Positions 46,344 through 57,279 of a stretch of 64,000 nt of DNA are shown here, piece after piece. The notes under the pieces were generated by a model. That model was not told where the DNA came from and did not search any database. It worked only from the letters and a program-made list of their open reading frames with translations. Both the position numbers and the translations under genes were made by a program. Positions within the stretch are counted from its first letter, which is position 1, and every line of letters begins with the position of its first letter. Source of the stretch: Epiperipatus broadwayi (taxonomy: Eukaryota; Onychophora; Udeonychophora; Euonychophora; Peripatidae); assembly GCA_028023455.1 (NCBI GenBank), contig JAQFVV010006272.1, positions 5,449,217 to 5,513,216 of the forward strand, written 5' to 3'.

Positions 46344-49300
46344 GATTGCAATTGTCAATTTTAATTGAAGTTTATTTAGCTAACTATATAGAAATTCCCA
46401 TAATATTTTCAATATTTCAGATATAAAGTTAGTGACAATCTTTTATTTACTATATATATATAAAGTTGTAATAATTAAATTTGTAAAGCGCATAGTCATT
46501 ACGTAAAGTAATATATGTTGAAACAGTCAGATCTGTCAATCCTACTGTTTCACCTACTATATACTATAGTAGTATTTCTATCTATGTAACTATCACCAAA
46601 TCCTTGTATATCATGTTAATATTGTATTAAAAACAGGCTAAATTTAAACCTAAAGGTATTAGTCATGTGTGTGCGCGTATATCTTAGCATACAGTATGAA
46701 AATTGTATCTGTATATGTAAAAACCCATATATACACACGTATATATTTCTAGTAGTAAATAAATGAAAAATGCTTTGTATGTGTAACAAGAGACTACATA
46801 TATGCAGGAAAGAATAATGTTAATAGAATTAAAGCATTATAAATTTCTTTATTTAGCATAATTATTCTAAAAGTAATATTTGAAAGTATTATATAATTCT
46901 GCATATATCGCTAAATTAAATGATCGAGTTACATATATAACAAAATGTTTTCCATCTGTGGATTTGTTTTCTAAAAAAGATGACCTCATAAAACTTAATC
47001 TTTCTCGTTGTATTTTGACCTAATTCCAAAATTAAAAGTAACAATAGATTGTTGAATAAGATATGAATAAATTATTCTGAGTGACCAAGGAAAAATCGTG
47101 GGTGACCGGATGTAAAACCCAGCTGTAGAAAATTAAACATAGTGGAATTTCACGATTCTTACAATGCAGCGAGAAAATTAAAAAAACAGATCTAAAAACT
47201 ACTATGACAGGGAAGAGGGGGGTAAGCTGATAATATAAGCCTCTACAGCCATCTTTAACAGATTCGAACATTATTTTAAATCAATTCGTTGACCAAGTAT
47301 CTGGTAAAATTGGTGATGATGATGAAGTCTGGAGTAGAAGGCAATTTTCCTTGCTTTCTTGACCCCGGGAAGATCTACCATGCGGAGAGCAGTAAGATGG
47401 AAGCTGTAAGATGGAGGTAGATGCCAGTTAACAGAGCCCTTCAACCTGGAGCCAACTTTGCCAGCAGAAAGAATAGAGCGGTAACAACCTTCCTCCACTT
47501 AAAACTAATAATTCAACTAAAATGTGATAGTTCCTAAAGCTAGCTAAATCTAAAATCTATGGCCATAATAATAATGTACTTTAAACTCACCTCTTAAATG
47601 TAATTTTATTTTCTTTATGTTAATCCTAAAATCTTGCCTGATTTACATACTGAGTTAATAACTGATTTATTTAATTATTGATTTATTTACTCAATTTATT
47701 TACTGATTTATTTGTTGGTTTGCTGATTCATTTCTGATTGAATTAGTTCAACTTATTTATCTTATTCTGAGTTATTAAAAGTTATTTAATTTTAACTTGC
47801 TTAAATCGATTGATTTTAACTGATGTATCATAACTTTTTAAAATGATAATTAAGTTTCCGAGTTATTTTACATATGTTAACTTAATGATAATATTTGCTT
47901 TTACATATTTTAATGTAATGATAATATCTGCCTTTATTAATTCTCGTACACAACTTAAATGTGTATTGAACTGAATCAATCAGATTTAAACTAATTGCAT
48001 TTCAATTTCCTTTTAAATTAGGCTAAAACAAAGCCAAACTTCAGATTTCACTTACGTGAAATCTCCTCTTTAAACTTACATTTCTTTTAGTTGAATCTAT
48101 GCCAAATTTTATTATTTTTCAATTATGTATTTGTTTATGCTATATTTGTTCAAAACGGGGTTTTACTCTTAGTTAAATGCTTAGTGAGAAGCGATTAAAT
48201 CTTCTCACACATACATGTAATATCGCGTATATTAACACACAAAAGAAACTCCGTTTTGAAAGGGACAAAATATCTTATTTAAGAGATAATTAAAAGCTTA
48301 AAGCTACTTTAAGATAGATTTGCTTTAAATGTAATATTTAATTAATATTAGCCAAAGTGATAAAATACAGCATACCTCTATAACTTTATACCGTAATTAT
48401 CCACAATATGCTGTACTCCTCCCTAGAATTATAAATGCCTATATAGATAGCTTTATAAATTAGATTCATAAGCTTTCCATAATAGCATAATTATAGATGC
48501 TATGTAATGAATTGATCTATGATAGTTTCATGAAGGAAACTATTGTTTAGCGTCCTAACTTCTATTATATAATAATGTAGTCAGCGGTGCAAATGTGTCC
48601 TTAAGAAACGCTACAGCGTATATACTTGTTGCTGTGTATATTTCTTTAATGGGTTATGTGTAAGGGTTACACCATTACTCTCTTAGTTCAGACAACTATC
48701 TCCTTCAGATGGCGGTTGGCTACGCACCATCCCATTCTGCATCCTCAGAAATGGAGCATGAGACTCCCATAGTTTAATTAGTTGTTCGATCACCGGACTA
48801 AAAGGTCTCTTATTTCCACAGCAATGAGTACAGTGAAAAAGGGAACAGGTACTTGGTACAAATCCCCTGAAAAGGCACATTCGAGATGCAGGGACTCAGC
48901 CAATCATCAGTTCATCCCGCCATAATAATTGTAATTTTCAACTTTGATTTGAATTTGAATCTAATTTCATAGGCATATAAGCTATATAGAGAATATTAAA
49001 TATTTGCGCTTAATAAAATGTTATATTCTTTATGAATGTTTATAATCACTTCTGCTAGCTCTAAAGCGGATCTAAATCCTATTATATAGCATAAACTAGG
49101 CATAGATAGTCATGAGCAAATTAAACTCAATCTATAAAGTAATATTAAAGCTCATGAAACTGTAACTTAAATGTATAATTTCATCATCACCTGTGAGTGA
49201 TATACATATATATGATACTTAAAATAATGTAACTAATTTGTAACCAGAATAATTAATATCACCTGAGAGTGATTTAAGATGTCCTATATATATGTAAAAT

Positions 49301-49797
49301 AAAACTACATGTAACCATAAATGATTATATCCTAAATCATCACCTGCGTGTGAACCCAAAACTTAAATGTAAATTGTATCCCTAACTTAGTCACCTGTGA
49401 GTGAGACAATCTATATAACCACAAGGTAATAATTATTTTCATTTATTAATGTTATTATTTGGTTTTCATTAAATTAATTTTAAATTTAACTTTTGTTTTA
49501 TGTCTCAATGTTGCTCATTGTTAAGTCATTATTGATTAGTTAATTATTAGTTAAGAATCACAATCCATATTTGATATTACTGATGTTCTACTGATGGCAC
49601 GTGATGAAAGAGAATGCTGCTGTGGCCTCATATGTGTCATCCGCAAAGTGGTAAATCTTTGAGCGTTAGTAAAAGAACTGGGGCTATATCAGACAACGTA
49701 GTTTGTACCACTCTATGCTGGTCAGCCTTGGGATGATTTACTAAAACTCTGGATTTTGTTGCGCGAATGTACAGATTTGACTGTTACAATATTAAAG
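46344..49797 (+). repeat. Gene-like tandem unit C
   Basis: This is the third related unit, without a large nested insertion. It starts ATTGCAATTGTCAATTTTAA and GAAATTCCCATAATATTTTC (46391), then GTTGAAACAGTCAGATCTG (46508). The leader-like block at 47270-47480 ends AGAGCG|GTAACAACC. The acceptor-like CTCTTATTTCCACAG ends at 48821, followed by CAATGAGTACAGTGAAAAAG. The unit ends with TTGACTGTTACAATATT (49778), the same words that end unit A (TTGACTGTTACAATATA at 35418). Divergence from A and B is greater than between A and B. The 47271-47498 and 47032-47271 minus frames are not conserved in A or B. Confidence 0.5.
49187..49404 (+). repeat. Dispersed short repeat TCACCTGNGAGTGA, four copies in unit C
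   Basis: The word occurs at 49187-49200, 49259-49272, 49340-49353 (TCACCTGCGTGTGA) and 49391-49404. It is an imperfect palindrome (TCAC..GTGA). Single related words are in unit A (TCACTTCGCGAGTGA at 34868) and unit B (TCACCTGAGAGT at 39909). It may be a protein-binding or hairpin element. Confidence 0.5.
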
Positions 49798-49860
49798 ATT
49801 TATTGTCTTTTAAATAAATCTTGTGTTAAGATTTGTTTTTCAAGTGCATGGTCTTAAGGA

Positions 49861-50029
49861 TATAGCCTTAATATATATATAAATTAATAAATGAGAAGTT
49901 AAATCCATAGCCAAAGTGTACTGATATGCAGCAACTAATAAGACTGGTACTGCTCACCAATACATCTTTGGCTGGAAATAATTTATATCTATAATAACTT
50001 GTTAAAATATTAAATTTATATATATATAC
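49861..50029 (+). repeat. Partial tandem unit D
   Basis: TTAATATATATATAAATTAA..GTTAAATCCATAGCCAAAGT matches unit B near 38143-38215. ATATGCAGCAACTAATAAGA matches the sequence just before unit C (46292). The unit is broken off by the PLE starting near 50030. Confidence 0.5.
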
Positions 50030-50111
50030 ATAAATGTTGATATGAAGATTTTCACGGGTTACATATATAAAAAATATATTTTGCGGTTTCATACGTGTTA
50101 AAAAATTTAAA

Positions 50112-50165
50112 TACTGATATACCGACATTTCGACTCGATCACACAAGTCATCCACTGGGTGATAA
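50112..50165 (-). ncRNA. Hammerhead-ribozyme-like motif after PLE 3
   Basis: The minus strand reads CCCAGTGGATGACTTGTGTG then ATCGAGTCGAAATGTCGG. GACT/AGTC pair to form a stem II-like hairpin in front of GAAA, and a GTC cleavage-type triplet follows. The CUGAUGA box is degenerate (UGGAUGA). It sits at the same place as in the other PLEs, between the ORF end and the element end. Confidence 0.35.
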
Positions 50166-50246
50166 AAGGTAGAAAGATAGTTGTAGAGGTGCTACAATCA
50201 CTGATTTGGAAAAAACGTTAAAGTTCCAACCAATAGCAAAAATGTT

Positions 50247-50716
50247 AAATTAAGAATGTTTTTTAAAAAAATCTTTCCAAATAAAAGGAGGTTTGCATGT
50301 ATCATCTCGCTTATTGATACAATCTGGCCTTTTAAGTATCTCAATGGCTTCTCTAATTTTGCACTGGCAGAAATTATCACATCTGGATATGGTCCTGGTA
50401 TTAGAAAAATCAATTTTATGACCTGAATCTATAATATGGAGTGAGAGTGCTGATGATGATGAGTGTTGTTTAACTGCATTAGCATGCTCATCTCTCGTAA
50501 CACTGATGTGACGATTACTCATACCTATGTAAGAAGCTTTACAATTTTCACATGAGATTTGATAAACACCATGAGATTCAAGAGGGATTGAATCCTTAAG
50601 CTTGGTTATTATATTGCTGATCTTTTGATGAGTAGAAAATGCTGTATCTATATTATAGCATTTTAATATATGTCCAATACTGTCTGTAGTTCTTTTTACA
50701 TATGGAACACAAATCC
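50247..50716 (-). pseudogene. PLE 3 GIY-YIG endonuclease
   Basis: After the shift near 50715 the minus strand reads AIGICVPYVKRTTDSIGHIL, then a linker, then SHGVYQISCENCKASYIGMS. This is the GIY-YIG core (GVYxIxC..C..YIGM) with the CxxC pair common in PLEs. The conserved arginine position follows (HISVTRDEH). The downstream helix CQCKIREAIEILKRPDCINK has the glutamate of the active site (REAIEI). The frame stays open to the stop after FFKKHS near 50248. Confidence 0.85.
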
Positions 50717-51170
50717 CAATAGCTGATTTATCTCATTTTGTCCATTTGGGGCTTGAAATAAGGCTTTTTTTATAAATTTATAATTATAACTATTTGCTAA
50801 TAAAACACTATTAATATGATTTATTTCTTCTTTCAGATGTGACTTATATGAAAGATTAATTGCTCTATTTAAAAGAGTTTTGGCTACAGAAACTATCTGA
50901 GTTTGGTGATGATGAGAATGGAAATGTAAATATCTGCCCATGTGTGTATTCTTTCTGTAAATTGAAAAAGATAAACTATTTGGTGTTCTGGTGACTAGAA
51001 CATCAAGAAAAGAGAGTTTTTGATCAGACACTGTCTCCATTGTAAATTTAATATGAGAATGCATATTATTTAAATATAAGAAAAAAATCATCTAATTTAT
51101 TTTTTCCATGTTGCCATATGACAAAAGTGTCATCTGTGTATCTGAGCCAATGAACCCGCAAAATATGTCT
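50700..51170 (-). pseudogene. PLE 3 reverse-transcriptase fragment
   Basis: The minus strand from about 51165 reads HILRVHWLRYTDDTFVIWQH then GKNKLDDFF. This contains motif C with the two aspartates (YTDD). After a one-base shift it continues in the 131-codon frame 51091-50696: MHSHIKFTMETVSDQKLSFL, DVLVTRTPNSLSFSIYRKNT, HMGRYLHFHSHHHQTQIVSV. This is the hallmark PLE stretch IxFTxExExxxxLPFLDVLV, YRKPTHTxRYLHxxSxHHxxQ. The stop at 50696 is caused by a shift near 50715. Confidence 0.85.
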
Positions 51171-51180
51171 TTTATATATA

Positions 51181-51596
51181 TTACATTTAACTTAATATTC
51201 ATTCTTAATGAAATACATCTTAAAAGAATAGTTTACAATACGATCCTAAATATAAAAGCAAAAACAATTTTTTAAAATATATTTAATAAAAAGTTTTGAA
51301 AAATTATTCCCTACTATAATATATATCAATATATTCTTAATTTAAAAAACCTAGAAGACAAGAGTGCTTTCAGTAGGTTGGTCTCAGTGAGACTTTAGTA
51401 TTTTTTTTGCTAATTGAATTTATTTTATGTAACACAAAGTTTGTTCTGAGATACAGTTGACTCAATATCATTAAAAGAAATTACTTTAAAATACTGACTT
51501 GTTGAGAAAATAAAATAAGATAATTGTTTAAATATTCAGAGAATAATTAATGTAATTCTTATAAACTTGTTATAATCGAATATTACAAAAAGATAA
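51181..51596. other. AT-rich DNA, no feature
   Basis: This is a short spacer between PLE 3 and a palindromic MITE. Confidence 0.4.
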
Positions 51597-51957
51597 AAGT
51601 TGAAATTCAAGACTTTTATAATGCACTAAGCATGCTTTCAGCAGACCACTGCCAGAATCATAGTACTGTATTAATTTAGTGCTGAGAGAGACAATGAGAA
51701 AAGAAAATATAAGGAGGCTTGGGCAATTGCAAAGGATCCAAATGCAATCAACAAAAGATTCATGTGTTCTGCTGTCCAACAAATGGAACATTTAAATGCT
51801 GCTTTTACATATTAAGCCTCACTTTATATAATAAATTACATTCATATATAGGCATAATTTTCAATTGCTAAATTAATACAGCACTAGGATTATGGAGTGG
51901 TCTGCTGAAAGTATACTTAGTGCATTATAAAAGTCTTGAATTTTAATTTTTACTTTT
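51597..51957. mobile_element. MITE with about 85-bp inverted ends
   Basis: AAATTCAAGACTTTTATAAT (51602), then GCACTAAGCATGCTTTCAGC and AGACCACTGCCAGAATC, is repeated inverted at about 51870-51955 (GATTATGGAGTGGTCTGCTG, AAAGTATACTTAGTGCATTA, TAAAAGTCTTGAATTT). Arms are about 85 bp and the internal part about 180 bp. There is no coding capacity. The 73-codon minus frame at 51570-51791 is a by-product. The target duplication is unclear. Confidence 0.7.
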
Positions 51958-52479
51958 TCATAGTGAGAATAATTAAGTAAATGCTTGAAAAGAATAATAT
52001 GTTAATTTGATGCAATAATTCTGGACTTTTTTATAATGAAAGATAATAAATAAGCAAAACTGAAATTTTCATTTAATGAAGTACCAAAATAAATTAAAGA
52101 AATCTTATGCATCTTAAAAAATGTTTAAATTTATATCAACTCAGATCTAAAAATGATTTGAATTTCAATTTTTCCAAAAAGTGATTGTCAGATTATATGA
52201 ATCTTCATTTGGATTTCATGTTCATTTTCTTTTCCAAAATATAGAAAAATAAATACATGAAACCTCAGTCTTTCCATCATATTTTATCTAAGGGGTTTTT
52301 TTTTTTTGTCGTAAAATTAGCACCCAAATAAATAACATTTTTTTCTCTAGATCCATCATTCCTCAAACTGCCACTTTATAGCGTTGATCATTAAAAAATC
52401 AAAACTTCAATGTAACATTTCTCTACATGAATAACTTACTTTTTATAAATCAAAATGATATACAAATATTAGTATATAT

Positions 52480-52744
52480 ATATGTTGATATGAAGATTTT
52501 CATGGGTTATCATAAAAATATTTTCCCTGTTCACCCATGTATGATTTTAATAATGAATATACCAATATTTCGGCTTGATCACAATTATAAATATTATAAT
52601 ATTATAAATATTGTAATAGAATTTTATAATAATCTATTCATCATCCAGTTGAGTCTTTTGTGTTCAAACCAAGATGGCAGTACATTCATTATCAAACCAT
52701 ACACAGATGAACCCGAAAAATATATCATTTATGCATATATATAA
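52480..52744 (-). mobile_element. PLE 3-family remnant (3' end joined to a reverse-transcriptase scrap)
   Basis: ATGTTGATATGAAGATTTTC (52482) and CCAATATTTCGGCTTGATCA match the 3' region of PLE 3 (50034 and 50121). CATCCAGTTGAGTCTTTTGT is the counterpart of its hammerhead-like part. ACACAGATGAACCCGAAAAA then TATATCATTTATGC (52704) matches the motif-C region of PLE 3 (51140). The middle of the element is deleted. The 105-codon plus-strand frame across it is a by-product. Confidence 0.6.
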
Positions 52745-53760
52745 AGACCCCAAATATCGTACAATTAGTTTGTTAATTATTGAACAATTTTTAGTTGTGT
52801 AAATTTTCATAAATTCTAATTATAAATAACAAAATTAAATATATAAAACATATTCAAAATAATCTTACAATTTTCCCAAAGCAACTTTATGATTTTGTTT
52901 ATAATAATTCCTTTCAAATTTCTTTTACATCTAAAATCTTAGTTAATATTATAAAAAGAGTCAAAATGTTAAAAAATAATGTGTACTTATATTTTTCAAA
53001 AATCAATTGCAAAATCATTTTTAGAATGAAAACAATCAATCTCCCCTCAATCCTTTTCTCTTCTTTCAACCATAATGTTTTAATTATCTTAAATTAGGAA
53101 ATGTTCACTTTCTAGTTCATCAGCTGCTATTACTATTTTAAAAAATAATAATCCTAGAAAAAAATGTGCCAATAGTATCAAAATCTTGGATTGCTTCCAA
53201 GCATGCAAAAATCCATATTTTGGATTGAAAAATAATACATAAAGCAAATATCTATAAAAAAAATGTTCAGTTCAATATAGTAATGATTTATAATTTTTGT
53301 TTATTTGTAAAATTAAATAAAAATAAAACAGGATTGCTACTTTTTTAATACAAAATTGACTATTTTGAAACATTGTGTGTAATTACAATAATATTAAAAT
53401 ATATATCCACATAAGTTCAGACTTCTTCAATTTACCATGATTATTATCTTTAATAATTCATCATGTTTAACCATAATAATATCACAACAGCTTTCAGTCA
53501 AAAACAACATCCAATCATTGATAAAATTCTTATTAAAAATATTATCTTTAATTTGTGCTCTATAAGACTATACTTATATTATTATTTAACTTGATACCAT
53601 GAATTGCATATGAAGACAATGTGAAAAAACTAAATATTTTACTTCTAATTAGGATTATCATAAGCAATATGATTTCACATAGAAATTTGTCCAGAGATTT
53701 TACCAGATAAACTTGTAACCACCAAAATATTGAAAATTCTATATTATTACAAGCAAAATA
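52745..53760. other. SLK intron sequence, no feature
   Basis: This is AT-rich and nothing is recognised. Confidence 0.45.
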
Positions 53761-53943
53761 CACAAGAGTGTTTTTAATTCAAAATTTAATCAAATTTAAA
53801 TTTTAATTGAAAAATATTTCTTTTTTAAAATCCAGAAAATCATAACAATAGACACAAGAGTGTTTTTAATTCCAAATTTGATCAAATTTTAATTTCAATT
53901 GAAAAATATTTCTTTTTTAAATCCAGAAAATCATAGCAATAGA
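53761..53943. repeat. 92-bp tandem duplication (two copies)
   Basis: CACAAGAGTGTTTTTAATTC at 53761 and again at 53853, each followed by (A/C)AAATTT(A/G)ATCAAATTT and AATTGAAAAATATTTCTTTT. The copies are nearly identical. Confidence 0.85.
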
Positions 53944-54335
53944 TCCTGAAATTTTTAGTCATGTAATATTTTTTGATTTCCTTTTAGATTTTTGATAGCA
54001 TTTTCAATAGTGATTTAATATAATAATTTATATTAGTTAGAAAGAATTTAGTAATAATAAATGTCTGAAAATAAGCGTATTTTTTAATCATGTTTTAAAA
54101 AATAATCTAAAATAAATTAATTAGTTTTTGTGTGGTTGAGAATCAGTAATTTATATAGATTTATTAAGATTATGTAATACAACATTAATAAACCTATATT
54201 GAATAAATTAGAATAATATTAATTCTTCTGTGACCAAGATAAATTTCAGATAGACAATTAAACCAGTTTTTTACTATGTTTCTTACATCAGAAATTCAAC
54301 AATTAAATTAATGGCATAGCTTAACATACAGTAGC

Positions 54336-54615
54336 ATTAATTCAAAATAAATACATACAAAATGTATATAAAGAGAAACTTGATTTAATACTTTAACAGA
54401 ATGCTATGCTAAGCATGTTTTTGACTAATTGGTAGTCATATTCATAGCAATAGTTGTCCAAAAAGCTTACAACTTATAAGATAATTCTTGGACATCTAAT
54501 GTTATGAAAACATACCAGTTAATTGAAAGTATGCTTAGTATACCATGCTGTTAAAGTATTAAACCAAGCTTTTCTTAATATACATTTTATATGTATTTAT
54601 TTTGAATTACATTGT
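54336..54615. mobile_element. Palindromic MITE, about 275 bp
   Basis: AATTCAAAATAAATACATAC (54339), AAAATGTATATAAAGAGAAA and TTTAATACTTTAACAGAATG are repeated inverted at about 54536-54610 (CATGCTGTTAAAGTATTAAA, TACATTTTATATGTATTTAT, TTTGAATT). Pairing continues inward to a centre near 54475 (TTGTCCAAAAAGC against CTTGGACATC). It is an almost complete palindrome with no frame. Confidence 0.7.
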
Positions 54616-54869
54616 TCTAAGAAAAGTTTTTAAATAAATTAAGTAAATGTAAAATTACAACTTCTGAACCTTGGTTAGTGCATAATAATAACATGAAAAC
54701 AATTAGCACTTTTCCTATAAACATTTGCAATTAGTTTGTTGATCAATAAGTAAAATATTTATCTCTGAAACAATTGCTGCATTAATCTTTAATTTTAAAA
54801 TATTGCTAACAATGATATATCTTTTTTTTTAAAAAAAAATTCATTTTATAATGATTCACATTTGTGTAT

Positions 54870-55085
54870 ATATATATATAACATCATCATTTTCAACAAT
54901 TATCAATACACTGCAGGATGAAGTTCTAAGTTTAGTTTAGTTTTTCAAATATCTCACCTCTCTTCCCTACAGCTCACTAGCAAATTTCCTTACTTCATCC
55001 ATTTATCTCACAGTCTTTTTCTGCAAATCTCCTGGGATCTACTTTGAATTTCAACTATCCTATTATAATCACTTCTAGATATACA
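54870..55085. repeat. Unclassified interspersed repeat candidate
   Basis: CATCATCATTTTCAACAATT, then CACTGCAGGATGAAGTTCTA and a C-rich part (CACCTCTCTTCCCTACAGCT), stands out from AT-rich flanks. The ATCATCAT..GCAGGATGAAG layout resembles 3' ends of some arthropod LINE/SINE families. This is a weak, memory-based similarity. Confidence 0.25.
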
Positions 55086-57167
55086 TATATACTTACATTA
55101 CAAAAAAAAAGTTTAAAATTAACTGGAAGAAAATCCACTGATATCTTATTAAGATCTATTCCTCTTTACATTTCTGTCATTGCATCTAATATCAATGATT
55201 ATTTACATAATAAACAAATATAGATAAGTTGATAGCATAATCAACATATGAGTACATTGGCTTTCATTTCTGAATTATAATCAAAAAATGATGTGTTCTT
55301 CTCAAATACCGGATAGTTCCTAACAAAATAAATGTATATATTTTTTAATGCTTGTAAATATTTACTTCTACTTACATAATAAATAAGGCAAAATTATGAT
55401 CGTCATTTTCTGGAGATGTGTAATCATCAATCAAGGCAGGCAATAGTTAGAAGACTAAAATCAGAAAATATTAAAAATCTTCAGATTTTAAACCAAGGTT
55501 ACCATTCAATGATGGCTTTATAATTGATTACCCATCTACAACTGTAGATCAATTTCAAATTGAAAAATGAGTGTAAAAATTGGACAAACATAATTTTATA
55601 TTAAGTGAGACATTATCACTCTTTACTATGTTAGAAAGCTGAAGAGGCAATTGATTTGAAAACTGAATATGCTTTATTTTATCAAGGCACAAATATTGAA
55701 AATATAAAGAACATTATGGACAGTGATGGAAATATACCAAATGCAGACAATTAAGATTTATATGTCAGTTTTTTCTTCATTCATTCAAATATAGAAAATA
55801 TTTTGAATAAATAAAACCATATTTTAAAACCATCAATGATTAAGATAAAAAGAAGAGGAACATAGATTTGTAAAATTTTGTGAAAACAAAAAAATAAAAA
55901 GCCACTATCATTATGAACTGTATTTTAAAAAAAAAAATACAGACAAAAAAAATCTGTATATGGATATCCAAATAAGAACACAGCAGAATTGGATTATATT
56001 TTGATAATCAGAATATGTATTTTAAGACTGTATTGAACTAGATATTAGGGTGTCAAAAAGTGTCATTACTAGGACATAGCACCCTATTGTCTAAATATTT
56101 TAGGTACCATCATACAATGTGTTTAACAGATTCAATGCAGAAAGCATATTCATTTTTAATAATACTGCTTAATTCAGTTTTTAAAAAAAGCTGCTTATTT
56201 CCTAATTCAATATTTAAGGATTTTATTTTGGGAGAAAAATATTTAAAACTTTAATAATCTAAAAAATAATACATTTTCATAATAGTATTGAAAGTGAAGT
56301 CATATTAATGCAAAAAAAATATTATATTTATACAAAATCTCTGAAATAGTTGCCATGAAGGGCAATGATTTTCCAAGATTATAGAAATATCCTAGATAAA
56401 TATAACTCATGTACCTGTTTTATTCAAAAGCAATTTAATAATACTAATTATACAATTAATTTTATGGTATGGATGATTTTAATATTTCTCTCAAAATCAT
56501 TTTTCTAATAAATAATTAAATAATTTATTACTGGAAAAATTATAAAAATTCAAGTATGACATAACTGGGTCATTATCCATGCATACTGAACACCAGTCAG
56601 CCTCTCCACCACAGAATTATCCAAATTATCTTATTCACTGATCTGGCAACTTATTCCAAGATCTGAGCATAAAAAATACTACAAAATAAACAAAGCTTCA
56701 TCAAAATGTTATGCCAAATGTAACACTCTGACAAAAATTTTTAATTAAACATTATAATTAAAAATATCTGTTATGTTATTAATGATACAGTGATCAACTA
56801 AGCAACATAATGACAAACACATATATTAGATTCTTCTCAAAAGATTTAAATTGAACAGAATTTTAAAAAAATTTGAATACTGGTTATTAAAAAATTCTGT
56901 AGTAAAAAAATTATCTTGTAAAAAAGTTTAATTAAAAAAATTCAAAGAAACAAAAATATAACACTTATCTTTTTATTTACTTATATTTTAAAAAACAATA
57001 ATAATTTCATCATTATATTCAATATTTTTTCTGCGCATGAAATAGTATTAATATTAACTTTAATTTATTATTTATATTTTAGTAATTCTATGCTAAAAAA
57101 TAAAATTATTATTCCTCTTTTTGTTATTATTCTTACATAAATAAAAAAACTATAAAACAATTTTTAC
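55086..57167. other. SLK intron sequence, no feature
   Basis: This is AT-rich. A 64-codon frame at 56060-56254 shows no motif. It contains the GT donor side of exon 57168-57279 at its right end. Confidence 0.5.
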
Positions 57168-57279
57168 CTCGACCAGATTCACCATCTTCCATTTGCTCAC
57201 TTAAATTAGAAACAGAAATGCTATCAAGGTTCATATCACTGTCTTGGCTTCCTTCTGAATTTCTTCTATGTTGAATGAT
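57168..57279 (-). CDS. SLK: SLK-like kinase exon: serine-rich linker
   Basis: This 112-bp exon (phase 0 in, phase 1 out) has acceptor atatgtag|ATC and donor GGTCGAG|gtaaaa. It reads IIQHRRNSEGSQDSDMNLDS then ISVSNLSEQMEDGESGR. There is no fold signature, but the RRNSEGSQDSD stretch has a basic-serine-acidic arrangement typical of phosphorylatable linkers just after the SLK/STK10 catalytic domain. The exon is supported by open frame, both splice borders and exact phase agreement with neighbours 2.9 kb and 26.5 kb away. It is too short to stand out as an ORF by length. Its intron to the next exon holds most of the transposable elements of the window. Confidence 0.75.

Larger units (their letters stand above)
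50030..51180 (-). mobile_element. Penelope-like element 3, 5'-truncated
   Basis: The minus-strand order is: reverse-transcriptase motif C, post-RT region, GIY-YIG nuclease, a 3' region with a hammerhead-like motif, and an end near ATGTTGATATGAAGATTTTC (50034). It starts abruptly near 51180, so only the last third remains. Two frameshifts break it (near 51075 and near 50715). It differs strongly from PLE 1 and PLE 2, so it is a separate lineage. Confidence 0.82.

Noticed and set aside
49575-49640. CTGATGG..GATGAAAGAG as a further hammerhead motif
   Set aside because: The core A9 position is replaced and no stem II can be formed; it is not associated with a PLE.
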